From assembly GCA_902780385.1 (NCBI GenBank), contig CACZFF010000011.1:1-54354 (forward strand): a DNA stretch of 54,354 bases, read 5' to 3'. This DNA comes from an uncultured Lachnospiraceae bacterium. Lineage in GTDB: Bacteria > Bacillota > Clostridia > Lachnospirales > Lachnospiraceae. The position numbers and the translations under genes are program-made. Shown one piece after another: positions 41,623-50,535 of this stretch (positions are counted from its first letter, which is position 1; each line of letters opens with the position of its first letter). Below the pieces are notes generated by a model. The model was not told the DNA's origin and searched no databases. It worked only from the letters and a program-made list of their open reading frames with translations.

Positions 41623-42897
41623 ATGGCAGCAACATATAGAAAACCAAATGAAAAGGATCTGTACGCGATTCTTGGCGTAAAGCGTGACGCGGATGCATCA
41701 CAGATCAAAAAAGCATACAGAAAGCTGGCGAAGAAATATCATCCGGATTCCAACGCAGGGAATGCGGAAGCTGAGAAGAAATTCAAGGATATTTCGGAAG
41801 CAAATTCGATTCTCGGAGATCAGGAGAAGAGAAAAATCTATGACGAGTACGGCTATGCCGCTTTTGAGAGCGGTATGGATCCCAAAGAATACGCAAAGCG
41901 CATGGAAGAGGCCAGAAAAGCCGGCTTCGGCGGTTTCGGAGGCGGTTTCGGAAGCGGAGGAGCTGGAGGAAGCGGCGGCTTCGGTGGCTTTGAAGGCTTT
42001 GAGGGATTCCAGGGCTTTAGCGGGACAGGCAAAAACGGAAGATCCGGCGTTTTCCGCGGAAAAGACGGCAACTATACCAGCTTCCATTTTGAGGGCGGAG
42101 ACGGAGAAGATTACAGCAGTATTTTCGAGCAGCTTTTCAGGAATGCGGGCGCGGCAGGAAGTGCAGGCTATAATAACTATAAGGGCGGCAGCTCCGGCAA
42201 TGGCTCCGGAGCAAGCAGATTCCGCAGCTACAGCAGCTCCGCAAACGGAGGGTTCAGTAATGGCGGCGGTAATGCCGGCGCAGGTTACGGCGATTTCCGC
42301 GGGTTCAACGGAGACGGCGGCTCCTGGGGCGCAGCTGAAAACCTGGACGCGGAGTTCCCGGTCACCATTTCCTTTGAGGAGGCCGTTATGGGATGTGACC
42401 GCGATCTCCGCCTGCAGAAAGCGGACGGGAGCGGCACACAGACACTGCGTGTCCACATCCCCGCCGGCATTGACAGCGGCAAATCCGTGCGTCTGCGCGG
42501 CAAGGGAAATATCTCTGCCGACGGCAGCCGCAAGGGTGATCTGCTTCTCAAGGTAACGGTGCAGGAGAGCAGAGAATTCACCCGAAAAGGGCAGGACATC
42601 TATGCGACCGCAAATGTTCCCTTTATGACAGCTGTCCTTGGCGGCGAGGCGGAGGTCCGCATGCCCAACGGCAAAAAGATTGCCTGCAAGATCCCCAAAG
42701 GAACGGATGCAGGCAGGAAGATCCGCATCCGCGGCAAGGGGATCCGTGCCGAAAAGAGCACTGCCCAGCCCGGGGACCTCTATGTCACCGTCCAGATCCA
42801 GGTCCCCAAAGACCTGACCGATGCGGAAATCCGCAAACTCAGAGAGTTCGAAACACTCTATAACGAGCGGACTGCCAAAAGGCCGCACACCGCGTAA
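41623..42897 (+). CDS. DnaJ-like (CbpA-type) co-chaperone without zinc finger
   Basis: An Hsp40 that should stimulate DnaK. J-domain with HPD at residues 40-42, then a long Gly/Phe-rich region (about 100-235), and a DnaJ C-terminal domain (about 240-420; FEEAVMGC, DLYVTVQI). The four CxxCxGxG zinc-finger repeats of DnaJ are missing, so it is class B/CbpA-like rather than the main DnaJ. Start ATG 41623 has AGGGGGTG nearby. dnaK and grpE are not in the window. Confidence 0.9.
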   Translation: MAATYRKPNEKDLYAILGVKRDADASQIKKAYRKLAKKYHPDSNAGNAEAEKKFKDISEANSILGDQEKRKIYDEYGYAAFESGMDPKEYAKRMEEARKAGFGGFGGGFGSGGAGGSGGFGGFEGFEGFQGFSGTGKNGRSGVFRGKDGNYTSFHFEGGDGEDYSSIFEQLFRNAGAAGSAGYNNYKGGSSGNGSGASRFRSYSSSANGGFSNGGGNAGAGYGDFRGFNGDGGSWGAAENLDAEFPVTISFEEAVMGCDRDLRLQKADGSGTQTLRVHIPAGIDSGKSVRLRGKGNISADGSRKGDLLLKVTVQESREFTRKGQDIYATANVPFMTAVLGGEAEVRMPNGKKIACKIPKGTDAGRKIRIRGKGIRAEKSTAQPGDLYVTVQIQVPKDLTDAEIRKLREFETLYNERTAKRPHTA

Positions 42898-42956
42898 AAC
42901 GACGTAAAACAAGCATAAAACATTATAAAACAGTATAAAACATATAAAACAGCATG
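42893..42956 (+). repeat. 10-bp array carrying the dnaJ-like stop codon
   Basis: Units of about 9-11 bases, each with TAAAAC (CGTAAAACGA, CGTAAAACAAG, CATAAAACAT and so on), repeat six times from the stop onward. Every unit contains a TAA. Confidence 0.85.
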
Positions 42957-42997
42957 AAAAAAGCCCCTGTGCCTGTCAAAGACACAGAGGCTTTTTT
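42957..42997. terminator. Bidirectional terminator between convergent genes
   Basis: A run, GCCCCTGTG/CACAGAGGC stem (one mismatch), then T run. It serves both the dnaJ-like gene and the acyl-CoA dehydrogenase. Confidence 0.85.
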
Positions 42998-43075
42998 AGA
43001 TAATGCTTTCAGCAGATTACGCAGATGTCACATACCGAATGGTGTTTTTATCTGCCAAACCATTAATCTCGATGA

Positions 43076-44221
43076 TTAGCGGAGCATGGAGCCGGACATA
43101 ACCATCTTCATGACTTCGGATGTGCCCTCGTAGATCTCGGTGATCTTGACGTCGCGGAGCTTGCGCTCTACGCCGTACTCACGGCAGTAGCCGTAGCCGC
43201 CCATGTACTGAACAGCGTGACGGCAGACATCGTTAGCTACGGTTGCAGCAACGAGCTTAGCCTGTGCAGCGAGGAAGTTGTAGTTCTCGTGGTTGTCCTT
43301 TGCGACAGCTGCCTGCCATGTGAGGAGACGAGCTGCGTTGATCATAGCCTGATCCTCAGCCATACGGAACTGAGTATTCTGGAAAGCGGTGATGGGCTTG
43401 CCGAACTGCTTTCTCTCTTTGCAGTACTTGATGGCTTCGTCCAGAGCGCCCTGAGCAATACCGACAGACTGAGCTGCGATACCGATACGGCCGCCGTCAA
43501 GAGCCTTCATAGCAATCTTGAAGCCGGTGCCTTCCTTGCCCAGCATATCTTCTGCGGGAACGCGGACGTTGTTGTAATAAACTTCTGCGTTGGAAGCTGC
43601 ACGGATACCCATACGCTTGATGTCGGGCTGGACTTCCAGTCCGGGAGTGTTCCTGTCAACAAGGAATGCGGACATGCCCTTGTGAGCGGGGACGGACTTG
43701 TCAGTCAGAGCGAATACCAGGAAGGTATCAGCGAAACCGGAGTTGGTTGTGAAGATCTTAGCGCCGTTGATTACATAGAAGTCGCCATCCTTCTCAGCGG
43801 TGGTGACAGCGCCTGCAACGTCAGATCCTGCATTGGGCTCGGTCAGGCCGAAGCAGCCGATCTTGCTGCCGTCTGCCAGAGGGCGGAGCCATTTCTCTTT
43901 CTGCTCGGGAGTTGCGAACTCTTCGATGCTGGATGCGCAGAGAGAAGTGTGAACGGAAAGGGTGATGCTGGTGCTGGCGTCAACTTTGGAGATCTCTTCC
44001 ATCATCAGAGCATAGGTCAGAACGTCCATGCCTGCGCCGCCGATTTCATCCGAGAAAGGGATGCCGAAGAAGCCAAGCTCCTTCATTTCGGCGATGATGT
44101 CCATATTCATCTCTTCTTTTTCGTCCATTTCCTCGGCTACCTTGGCAACCTTGTCCTGAGCGAATTTACGGAACAGTTCCTGCATTTCCTTCTGGTCGTC
44201 TGTCAACTGAAAGCTTACCAT
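43076..44221 (-). CDS. Acyl-CoA dehydrogenase, butyryl-CoA type
   Basis: FAD enzyme that interconverts short-chain acyl-CoA and enoyl-CoA. 381 residues; motifs LTEPNAGSDVAG, ERKQFGKPI, MGGYGYCREYGVERKLRDVKITEIYEGTSE. The catalytic glutamate is E365 in IYEGTSE, the short-chain position. The sequence is very like clostridial Bcd, which makes butyrate with EtfAB. However, no etfAB, crotonase or thiolase is adjacent, so the substrate remains open. It has its own promoter and terminator. Confidence 0.9.
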   Translation of the reverse strand: MVSFQLTDDQKEMQELFRKFAQDKVAKVAEEMDEKEEMNMDIIAEMKELGFFGIPFSDEIGGAGMDVLTYALMMEEISKVDASTSITLSVHTSLCASSIEEFATPEQKEKWLRPLADGSKIGCFGLTEPNAGSDVAGAVTTAEKDGDFYVINGAKIFTTNSGFADTFLVFALTDKSVPAHKGMSAFLVDRNTPGLEVQPDIKRMGIRAASNAEVYYNNVRVPAEDMLGKEGTGFKIAMKALDGGRIGIAAQSVGIAQGALDEAIKYCKERKQFGKPITAFQNTQFRMAEDQAMINAARLLTWQAAVAKDNHENYNFLAAQAKLVAATVANDVCRHAVQYMGGYGYCREYGVERKLRDVKITEIYEGTSEVMKMVMSGSMLR

Positions 44222-44301
44222 ACATGCCTCCTCATAATAAATGTGGAAAGTGTTGAAGAACTTAGATGCTCTCCAACGAATAAAGTGATTTTCTAATAAT
44301 T

Positions 44302-44330
44302 AGCATACTAACTATCGGAGAAAAATGCAA
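44302..44330 (-). promoter_or_regulatory. Promoter of the acyl-CoA dehydrogenase gene
   Basis: On the minus strand TTGCAT (44325-44330) and TATGCT (44302-44307) are 17 bases apart, about 80 bases before the ATG. Confidence 0.6.
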
Positions 44331-44452
44331 GACTTGTTTGTTAATTTTCTACCACAATATGCACCAAAAATACATGCGTTTTTTTGTGCATTTTTTAAGT
44401 GTACACATGTTTGGCACATGAATCCTGCGTGCAGACGTGTGCTTTTCTACAG

Positions 44453-44517
44453 GTTGTCAGGGGGACGGTTCCTTTGACACCTAAGGAAGGTGTCAAAGGA
44501 ACCGTCCCCCTGACAAC
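44453..44517. repeat. Perfect 29-bp-arm palindrome of the GGGACGG family
   Basis: Arms 44453-44481 and 44489-44517 pair without mismatch around a 7-base loop. It ends 9 bases from the kdpE stop and probably works as its terminator. Confidence 0.9.
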
Positions 44518-44526
44518 ACCAATCTC

Positions 44527-45231
44527 TCACACCTTTTCTGCACGAAGCATCTGGTAGCCGATGCCGATGTGGGTCTCGATCAGGTTGAGACCCGGCTGGG
44601 CAGAGCGAAGCTTTTTCCGCAGGGAGGTCATATAGACGCGCAGGGAGATAATGTCCGTCTCCACACCCCCGCCCCAGATGCGGTCGATGATGAAGGAATG
44701 GGTCAGCACCTTTCCTACATTGGAAGCAAGGAGTGTCAGGAGTCTGTATTCTATGGCAGTCAGATGTACTTCGGTTCCTGCGACGGTGACGATCCGGGAA
44801 GCATAATCAATGACCAGATCTCCGTTGGCAAAGACCGGGCTTTTTTCATCCTTGCTCGCGATATACTGCATCCTGCGCAGGGCGGCGCGGATGCGGGCCA
44901 GGAGTTCCTCGATGGAAAAAGGCTTGGTCAGGTAATCATCAGCGCCGCTGTCCAGGGCCAGGATCTTGTCGCTGTCCTCACCGCGGGCACTGATGATGAT
45001 AATGATGGCAGAAGACCAGGAACGTATAGTGCGGATGACCTCGATGCCGTCAATATCCGGAAGACCCAGATCCAGCAGGATCAGGCCGGGACGATGTGAA
45101 GCGCACAGGGAAACTGCCTCGCTGCCGGTAGAGGCTGCAATATAGGAATAATGATTGATCTTCAGAGTAGTTGTGATCAGGTTCAGGACAGAGCGGTCGT
45201 CCTCCACAACAAGGATTTTCATGTCATCCAT
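44527..45231 (-). CDS. kdpE: KdpE-like response regulator
   Basis: OmpR-family regulator, 234 residues. Receiver domain with D11/D12 and phosphate acceptor D54 (LILLDLGLPD) and K103; winged-helix DNA-binding domain from about residue 135 (LTAIEYRLLTLLASNVGKVLTH). LDLGLPDIDG and the recognition-helix region resemble KdpE. It follows the kdpD-like gene with a 196-base gap filled by a 30-bp array. Confidence 0.9.
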   Translation of the reverse strand: MDDMKILVVEDDRSVLNLITTTLKINHYSYIAASTGSEAVSLCASHRPGLILLDLGLPDIDGIEVIRTIRSWSSAIIIIISARGEDSDKILALDSGADDYLTKPFSIEELLARIRAALRRMQYIASKDEKSPVFANGDLVIDYASRIVTVAGTEVHLTAIEYRLLTLLASNVGKVLTHSFIIDRIWGGGVETDIISLRVYMTSLRKKLRSAQPGLNLIETHIGIGYQMLRAEKV

Positions 45232-45330
45232 TTCAAAGAACCTTCCTGTGATGTAGTTTTATGTCATTTATCCGGAATACCCTGCCGGCATTTTTAACCG
45301 GGCTTTTTACCAGAACCTGCAGTAACTGCC

Positions 45331-45480
45331 GGCTGTATTTCCATGAAGCGGAATCTGTCAGCTGCATTTATATAGAGTTCAAATCCGCGGGCTGCATTCC
45401 CGCAGAATTCAGATCTGTCAGCTGCATTTACATAGAGTCCAAATCCGCGGGCTGCATCTCAGCAGAATCCAGATCTGCCG
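45331..45480 (-). repeat. 30-bp tandem array overlapping the kdpD 3' end
   Basis: Two kinds of 30-base unit alternate in 60-base blocks (45361-45420 and 45421-45480), with a partial block at 45331-45360. The kdpD stop (45428-45430) lies inside. The C-terminal ADLDSxEMQPADLDSM of KdpD is encoded by the array. Confidence 0.85.
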
Positions 45481-47662
45481 CAGGGAGGCGGAAGCGGAAG
45501 AGGGCTCCTGTCGGTTCGTTGTCCAGAACCTCAATACTGCCGCCGTGGGCATGGATGATCTGGGCACACAGGTTCAGTCCGATCCCCATGGAGCGATAAC
45601 TGTCGGTCAGACTCTTTTTGCCATTGTAAAAAAGATCGAAGACATAGGGCTTGTCCTCATCGGAGATGCCTGGTCCCTTGTCGGCGACTTCCACGATGAT
45701 CTGATCTTCAGAGCGCTCCATGTGCACGCGGATCTCCGCACCCGGGGGAGTATATTTCACAGCATTGTTGAGGAGATTGATCATGACCTGCATGATGAGC
45801 TTGGGCTCCATCTCCGCAAAGAAGATCTGATCCTCAGAACCCTGTGTATCAAAGACGATCGGACGGTTGTGATGGGAACTGGCATGCCTCAGACTCTGCT
45901 CGATGACATCTTCCATGTTCTCGATGGTCCTGCGGATGCCGATCCCGCTCTCCAGCCTGGTCATGGAAAGGATGTTTTCAAACTGGGCGTTGAGCCAGTC
46001 CGCATCCTCCATGATATCCTCGTAGATCTTGTCGCGGTCCTCGCGCGGCAGGTCATCTTCGTAGCTGCGCAGGCTGCAGGCATAGCCGTAGATGGACGTC
46101 AGAGGAGTGCGGAGATCATGGGAGATAGAACGCAGAAGACCGGCGCGCAGGCGCTCGTTTTCCGCCCGAATCTCAGCCGTCTGTTTTTCCTGGGCCATGC
46201 GCTCGTTTTCCAGGGCCATAGTGCATTCATGTATGATGGACAGAAGGATGGTATCCTGAAATTCCGTGAGAGGGTGCCCTTCCATGTCGATGCCGATCAC
46301 TCCGTAACGGGTCTCGCCCGAATATACGCTCAGATACCGGCAGGTACAGTCTTTGAACTGCGATGTAAAAGCGCCGGCGGTCTGACTGTTTTTGAAAGTC
46401 CAGCGGACCGCGCCCAGCTCTTTGCCCAGGAGCTCAGGGGAGAGAGTTTTCTCTCCTGCAGGGAAAAAAACAGGACCGCAGGAAGCTTTGGAATGATCTG
46501 AATGATCTAAATGATTTGAATCATTTGAATCATCAGGACTGTCCCTGTTTTCAGGCGGGAAGGCGGGTGCATCCGGGTCCCAGGGGCTGACCGCCGCAAA
46601 ATCCCGGGCAGAAGGATGACCGGAATCGCCTTTATCGTGTCCCAGAGCAGCGGCAGGAGGATAGAATACAACTGCACGGTTGAGCAGGTGCACCAGCTGA
46701 ATACAGGTGGTCCGGATAATGTCCTCTGAATCCTCCGCGCTCTCCAGCTGGTTGGAAGTATCCAGAAGTACCTTTGCCTGATAGGCGTTTTCGGCGGATA
46801 CACGCGCGATATTCTTCATCCGGACGGCGACGGTGCCGGTGATCAGAGCCGCCACCATAGTGACGAGATAGGTCATCATATAGGCCGAATCGTACACCAG
46901 CAGCGTAAATCTTGGTTCAATGAAGAGAAAGTTGAACAACAGAACGTACAGGATCGCGGCAAAGGTGCCGTACACCCGGCTGGAAGTCATGACAGACGCG
47001 ATCAGAACACCGAGTATATAGATCGTGATAATATTTGAGTTACTGAAACGCGATATATAGAACCAGCAGGAGAGAAATGTAGCGACTGCCATGACGGCGA
47101 GCACCAGCAGGAGATCTCTCAGGTTCCAATTCGGGGACCCCGGCCGTATCTGCCGCATATCTTTTGGATAAGAGGAGGATACAGGGTCGGGAACGATGTG
47201 TATATCCACTGTCGGCAGAGCGCTGAGGAGCTTTTCATTGATCGCAGGCTTCGGCAGCAGAGTAAATGAAGGCGGGCTGTATCCCAGAAACAGATCCGTC
47301 ACTTTTTCGCGGCGGGCATATTCGGCGATTGCAAGGGGAATATCCGTACTCTGTATTGTATGTACTTCAAATCCGTAATCCCGGGCGTACTGTATATTTT
47401 CACGAAGAAGAGAGTTTTCCTCCGCTTCACGTCCTGTGCTGCCTACATAGAGGGCGATCGGAGCAGTGCCGGCTGCAGGAGAAGCAGAAGCTGCAGAAGA
47501 TGGTGAAGACAGGGGGACGGGAAAGGCCATCCTGGCTGCTGCGCGTATGACCCGCTTTGTGGTGGGAGACGGAGAAAGGCAGACCATAACAGAAGGGCGG
47601 GAAGCATAACTGCTTTTACCGCCCGTCTCTTCAATATTGCGTCGAATAGGAGAATGTAACAT
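45428..47662 (-). CDS. kdpD: KdpD-like sensor kinase lacking the N-terminal KdpD domain
   Basis: 744 residues: a USP-like domain (about 22-160), DUF4118 four-helix membrane domain (about 180-285), GAF-like region (about 300-480) with a low-complexity Asp/Ser/His insertion (370-392), HisKA with H515 (SISHDLRTPL), and HATPase with N633 (NLLNNAVKYTP), DKGPG and MGIGLNLC. The ~210-residue KdpD domain found in E. coli is absent. An SPS motif begins the USP domain, as in KdpD proteins that bind c-di-AMP. Start ATG 47662 has GGAGGTG; the frame extends upstream without a ribosome site. Confidence 0.88.
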   Translation of the reverse strand: MLHSPIRRNIEETGGKSSYASRPSVMVCLSPSPTTKRVIRAAARMAFPVPLSSPSSAASASPAAGTAPIALYVGSTGREAEENSLLRENIQYARDYGFEVHTIQSTDIPLAIAEYARREKVTDLFLGYSPPSFTLLPKPAINEKLLSALPTVDIHIVPDPVSSSYPKDMRQIRPGSPNWNLRDLLLVLAVMAVATFLSCWFYISRFSNSNIITIYILGVLIASVMTSSRVYGTFAAILYVLLFNFLFIEPRFTLLVYDSAYMMTYLVTMVAALITGTVAVRMKNIARVSAENAYQAKVLLDTSNQLESAEDSEDIIRTTCIQLVHLLNRAVVFYPPAAALGHDKGDSGHPSARDFAAVSPWDPDAPAFPPENRDSPDDSNDSNHLDHSDHSKASCGPVFFPAGEKTLSPELLGKELGAVRWTFKNSQTAGAFTSQFKDCTCRYLSVYSGETRYGVIGIDMEGHPLTEFQDTILLSIIHECTMALENERMAQEKQTAEIRAENERLRAGLLRSISHDLRTPLTSIYGYACSLRSYEDDLPREDRDKIYEDIMEDADWLNAQFENILSMTRLESGIGIRRTIENMEDVIEQSLRHASSHHNRPIVFDTQGSEDQIFFAEMEPKLIMQVMINLLNNAVKYTPPGAEIRVHMERSEDQIIVEVADKGPGISDEDKPYVFDLFYNGKKSLTDSYRSMGIGLNLCAQIIHAHGGSIEVLDNEPTGALFRFRLPAADLDSAEMQPADLDSM

Positions 47663-47697
47663 ACACACCTCCGCATGATCAGCAAATGCAAGCCTGT

Positions 47698-47806
47698 CGA
47701 TCATGTCCATGCCCTGACATCATGCCTGACTCAATCCTGCCGATTTTGTCCATGTCCTGACATCGATCATGTCCATGCCCTGACATCATGCCTGACTCAA
47801 TCCTGC
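47698..47806 (-). repeat. 66-bp tandem repeat with the stop of the small membrane gene
   Basis: Two exact 43-base copies (47698-47740 and 47764-47806) are 66 bases apart. Each contains the TGA that ends the gene at 47797. Confidence 0.9.
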
Positions 47807-48114
47807 TGGCTTTTCCGATGCCTGTAGGAATTGGCCGTGGGAAGGTCTCTGGAAAAATCCTTTCTGGAATGTTCTTCATCTTCCGGTTCCCGGGGATTAT
47901 TTCTGAACATGGTAAAAAAGACATCGGCTTCTGTAGAATCCTGATCATTGATCGTTTTGTTTCGTCCCATTTTTTCACCGGAGCTGCCGCGGGGCTTTTT
48001 GCCTGAATTGCGGCGAATTGTCTTCGCAACCATATAATACACCAATATACCGTATATTGCGAATCCGAGTATTACAATTACATTCTCAGCGAGCAATGTG
48101 AAAAAACCGCTCAT
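47797..48114 (-). CDS. Small single-pass membrane protein in the ktr-kdp cluster, unknown
   Basis: 105 residues: an N-terminal membrane helix (about 8-32), a basic segment RRNSGKKPRG, and a polar charged tail. I do not recognise it. It is too long for KdpF (about 29 residues), and its sequence does not match. It lies between ktrA and kdpD on the same strand. GAGG is 8 bases before ATG 48114; ATG 48120 is too close to it. Being within the operon suggests an accessory or coupling role. Confidence 0.6.
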   Translation of the reverse strand: MSGFFTLLAENVIVILGFAIYGILVYYMVAKTIRRNSGKKPRGSSGEKMGRNKTINDQDSTEADVFFTMFRNNPREPEDEEHSRKDFSRDLPTANSYRHRKSQQD

Positions 48115-48134
48115 CGCCATTACCTCTTTCTAAA

Positions 48135-48302
48135 ATGCCGTATTTCAAAGTAAACCTGAGGTGCTGTATTTCAAAGAAAAAACAAAAATCGTATTTCAAA
48201 GAAAACCTGAAATGCCGTATTTCTTAGAAAACGGTTTCCGTCATGCCGCAGCATTTCCCTGCTGATCAATCAGGGCTGATAGATCAGGGCTGATAGATCA
48301 GG
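48135..48302 (-). repeat. Two tandem arrays between ktrA and the small membrane gene
   Basis: A ~26-base unit containing CGTATTTCAAAG repeats about four times (48135-48236). A 14-base unit GGGCTGATAGATCA repeats about twice (about 48270-48302), just past the ktrA stop. Confidence 0.8.
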
Positions 48303-48333
48303 GAGAATTATGAAAATACATGCACTTTCCAAA

Positions 48334-49029
48334 TCAGAGCATTTTCTGAATGTACTCGGTTTTTCCGAGAACCATCATGGTCTGTCCGCTGTGCAGCACA
48401 GTGTCGTAACGGATATCCATGTTGATTTCCGGCATCTTCTGATTTGCTCCGGCATTATTCGGAGGGATCAATCTGCTGCTGTAGGGATCACGCACACCCA
48501 GAATATTAATATGGAATTTTCTGCGGACATCAAGCTCATCGATGCGCTTCCCGCTCCAGCGCTCCGGCACCTTGATCTCATAGACACCATAGCCGTCGGA
48601 CAGATCGACATAATTGGAAATACTGTCCGAGCTGAACCGGATCGCTGTCCAATAGCCCAGTTCCCTCTCGGGAAAGACTACATAGGAGGCCCCGTTGCGC
48701 AGCAGGAACTTTTCCTGACGATGGCTTGTAGCCCGGGCAATGACCTTTTTCGCGCCGAGCTCATCCAGCGTGAAGGTCGTCTGCAGAGAACTGAGGAAAT
48801 CATCGCCGATGGCGACAATACAGAAATCGTAAAGATGGACCCCGAGTGTGTTCATAAAGGCCTTATCAGTGCTGTCTCCAATCCGCGCGTCTGATACATA
48901 AGGCATGATCTGGTTGATCAGTTCTTCACGCATATCCACGACCATGACATCATGACCCAGCTCGTGAAGCTTCTGGGCACTGTAGCGGCCGAATCTTCCG
49001 GCACCAACGATCAGTATACTTTTCGCCAT
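48334..49029 (-). CDS. ktrA: KtrA/TrkA-type potassium channel regulatory subunit
   Basis: Cytoplasmic RCK ring that gates the membrane partner in response to nucleotides. 231 residues. RCK_N with the dinucleotide motif GAGRFG (9-14) and acidic D32 (VVDMRE); RCK_C (about 140-230), the domain that binds c-di-AMP in some KtrA proteins. AGGGGGT precedes the ATG. It is 24 bases after ktrB. Confidence 0.93.
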   Translation of the reverse strand: MAKSILIVGAGRFGRYSAQKLHELGHDVMVVDMREELINQIMPYVSDARIGDSTDKAFMNTLGVHLYDFCIVAIGDDFLSSLQTTFTLDELGAKKVIARATSHRQEKFLLRNGASYVVFPERELGYWTAIRFSSDSISNYVDLSDGYGVYEIKVPERWSGKRIDELDVRRKFHINILGVRDPYSSRLIPPNNAGANQKMPEINMDIRYDTVLHSGQTMMVLGKTEYIQKML

Positions 49030-49053
49030 TTTTATACCCCCTGCTTATTGTTT

Positions 49054-50394
49054 TTAACCGACAGACACTTTTTCCATCGGCAGAAGTCCGGGATTGCCCC
49101 GGGCTGATGATGCAAAGGAATATCCCAGGGTCAGTCCGCCGACACGTCCGAAAAACATGAAGGCGATCAGGATCATCCGGGACAGGACGGAGAGCCCCGG
49201 CGTGATTCCGGTCGTCAGCCCCACAGTTCCAAGTGCCGAAGCACATTCGAACAGGGAAGTGATGATCGGAAAACCTTCGGCGGTTGCCATGACAATGGCT
49301 CCGCCCAGTAAGAGGAAAATATAGAGCGTCAGCAGCGCCATGGCATTCTGGATCGCGTCCTTTTCGATCCTCCTCCTGAAACAGTTGACCTGCTCCCGCC
49401 TCCTCAGAAAAGTGGCGGAAGCCAGAAAGAGGACAGCCATGGTTGTTACTTTCATACCGCCGGCCGTCGATCCCGGCGCGCCGCCTACCATCATCAGCAT
49501 GATTGTGATCAGCAGGCCGCTCTCACTCATCTGCCCGTAATCAGCTGTATTAAAACCCGCCGTACGCGGTGTCACACTCTGAAAGAGTGAGAGAAGGAGG
49601 CGCTCATTTAAAGGATAAGCTCTAAATTCCACGAAGAAAAAATAAAGGGCTGGGAGAAGAATGAGCGCCGCAGTTGATACCAGGATCATCTTTGTCTGCA
49701 TGCGGAGCCTTTTCAGACGGAAACGATTGTTGATCAGGTCACTCCAGGTCAGAAAACCCAGACCTCCAAGTATGATCAGCAGCATGATCACAATATTGAC
49801 TGCTGCATTGGATGCATAGGCTGTCAGCGAGGAAAACTGCTCCTGCGCCCCCATCAGATCAAATCCCGCATTGCAGAAGCCCGAGATCGAATGGAAGACC
49901 GCATATCCCAGCCCTTTCACAAACCCGAACTGCCCTGCAAATACAGGCAGCAGACAAAGGGCTCCGATCCCCTCGATGCAGAAAGTTCCCTTTATCAGAA
50001 ACTTCATGAAATTCAGCACCGATCCCAGCTCCGGCGCAGAGACCGCATCCTGTACCGCCAGCCGGGGCAGCAGACCGATCTGCGCCCCTGTCAGAGTAAT
50101 GACCGCTGCGGCCATGGTCACAACACCGAGTCCGCCGACCTGAATCAGGATCAGGATGACCACCCTGCCGAACATAGTCCACTTTGTCGCAGTATCAAAG
50201 ACCACCAGACCCGTCACACAGGCCGCTGAAGTGGATGTAAAAAGTGCATTTAAAAAACTGACCGGTTCGTCTCCCTTTGAGGCAAAGGGCAGACAGAGCA
50301 TGACCGCTCCGGCCAGGATCATCAGAATAAAGCTTACCAGGATCATCCGAAAAGATGTCAGATGCCCCCTGATCGCGTTCCGCGCCCTTGCCAT
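49054..50394 (-). CDS. ktrB: KtrB/TrkH-type potassium transporter
   Basis: Membrane subunit of a Ktr-type K+ (Na+-dependent) uptake system. 446 residues with four M1-P-M2 repeats; pore-loop glycines are visible in TSTSAACVTGL, SISGFCNAGFD, VTPRTAGFN and ASALGTVGLTTG. AGGAGG precedes the ATG. First gene of the ktrB-ktrA-membrane protein-kdpD-kdpE series. It is longer than B. subtilis KtrB only slightly. Confidence 0.93.
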   Translation of the reverse strand: MARARNAIRGHLTSFRMILVSFILMILAGAVMLCLPFASKGDEPVSFLNALFTSTSAACVTGLVVFDTATKWTMFGRVVILILIQVGGLGVVTMAAAVITLTGAQIGLLPRLAVQDAVSAPELGSVLNFMKFLIKGTFCIEGIGALCLLPVFAGQFGFVKGLGYAVFHSISGFCNAGFDLMGAQEQFSSLTAYASNAAVNIVIMLLIILGGLGFLTWSDLINNRFRLKRLRMQTKMILVSTAALILLPALYFFFVEFRAYPLNERLLLSLFQSVTPRTAGFNTADYGQMSESGLLITIMLMMVGGAPGSTAGGMKVTTMAVLFLASATFLRRREQVNCFRRRIEKDAIQNAMALLTLYIFLLLGGAIVMATAEGFPIITSLFECASALGTVGLTTGITPGLSVLSRMILIAFMFFGRVGGLTLGYSFASSARGNPGLLPMEKVSVG

Positions 50395-50535
50395 GAAGAC
50401 CTCCTGTACCTCCCGTGATCGCTTCCGCCGATCCCCGGGACCGCCTTGTAACTGCCTTTTTCAAGATGCTACCATTATCACAGCATTGGCATAAAAACGG
50501 GATTAAGAAAGAAGGTCCGGCATTAAAATCGCATT

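Noticed and set aside
44527-50394. Hidden kdpFABC genes in the potassium cluster
   Set aside because: All frames in the gaps were checked by eye; none shows a P-type ATPase or KdpA motif.
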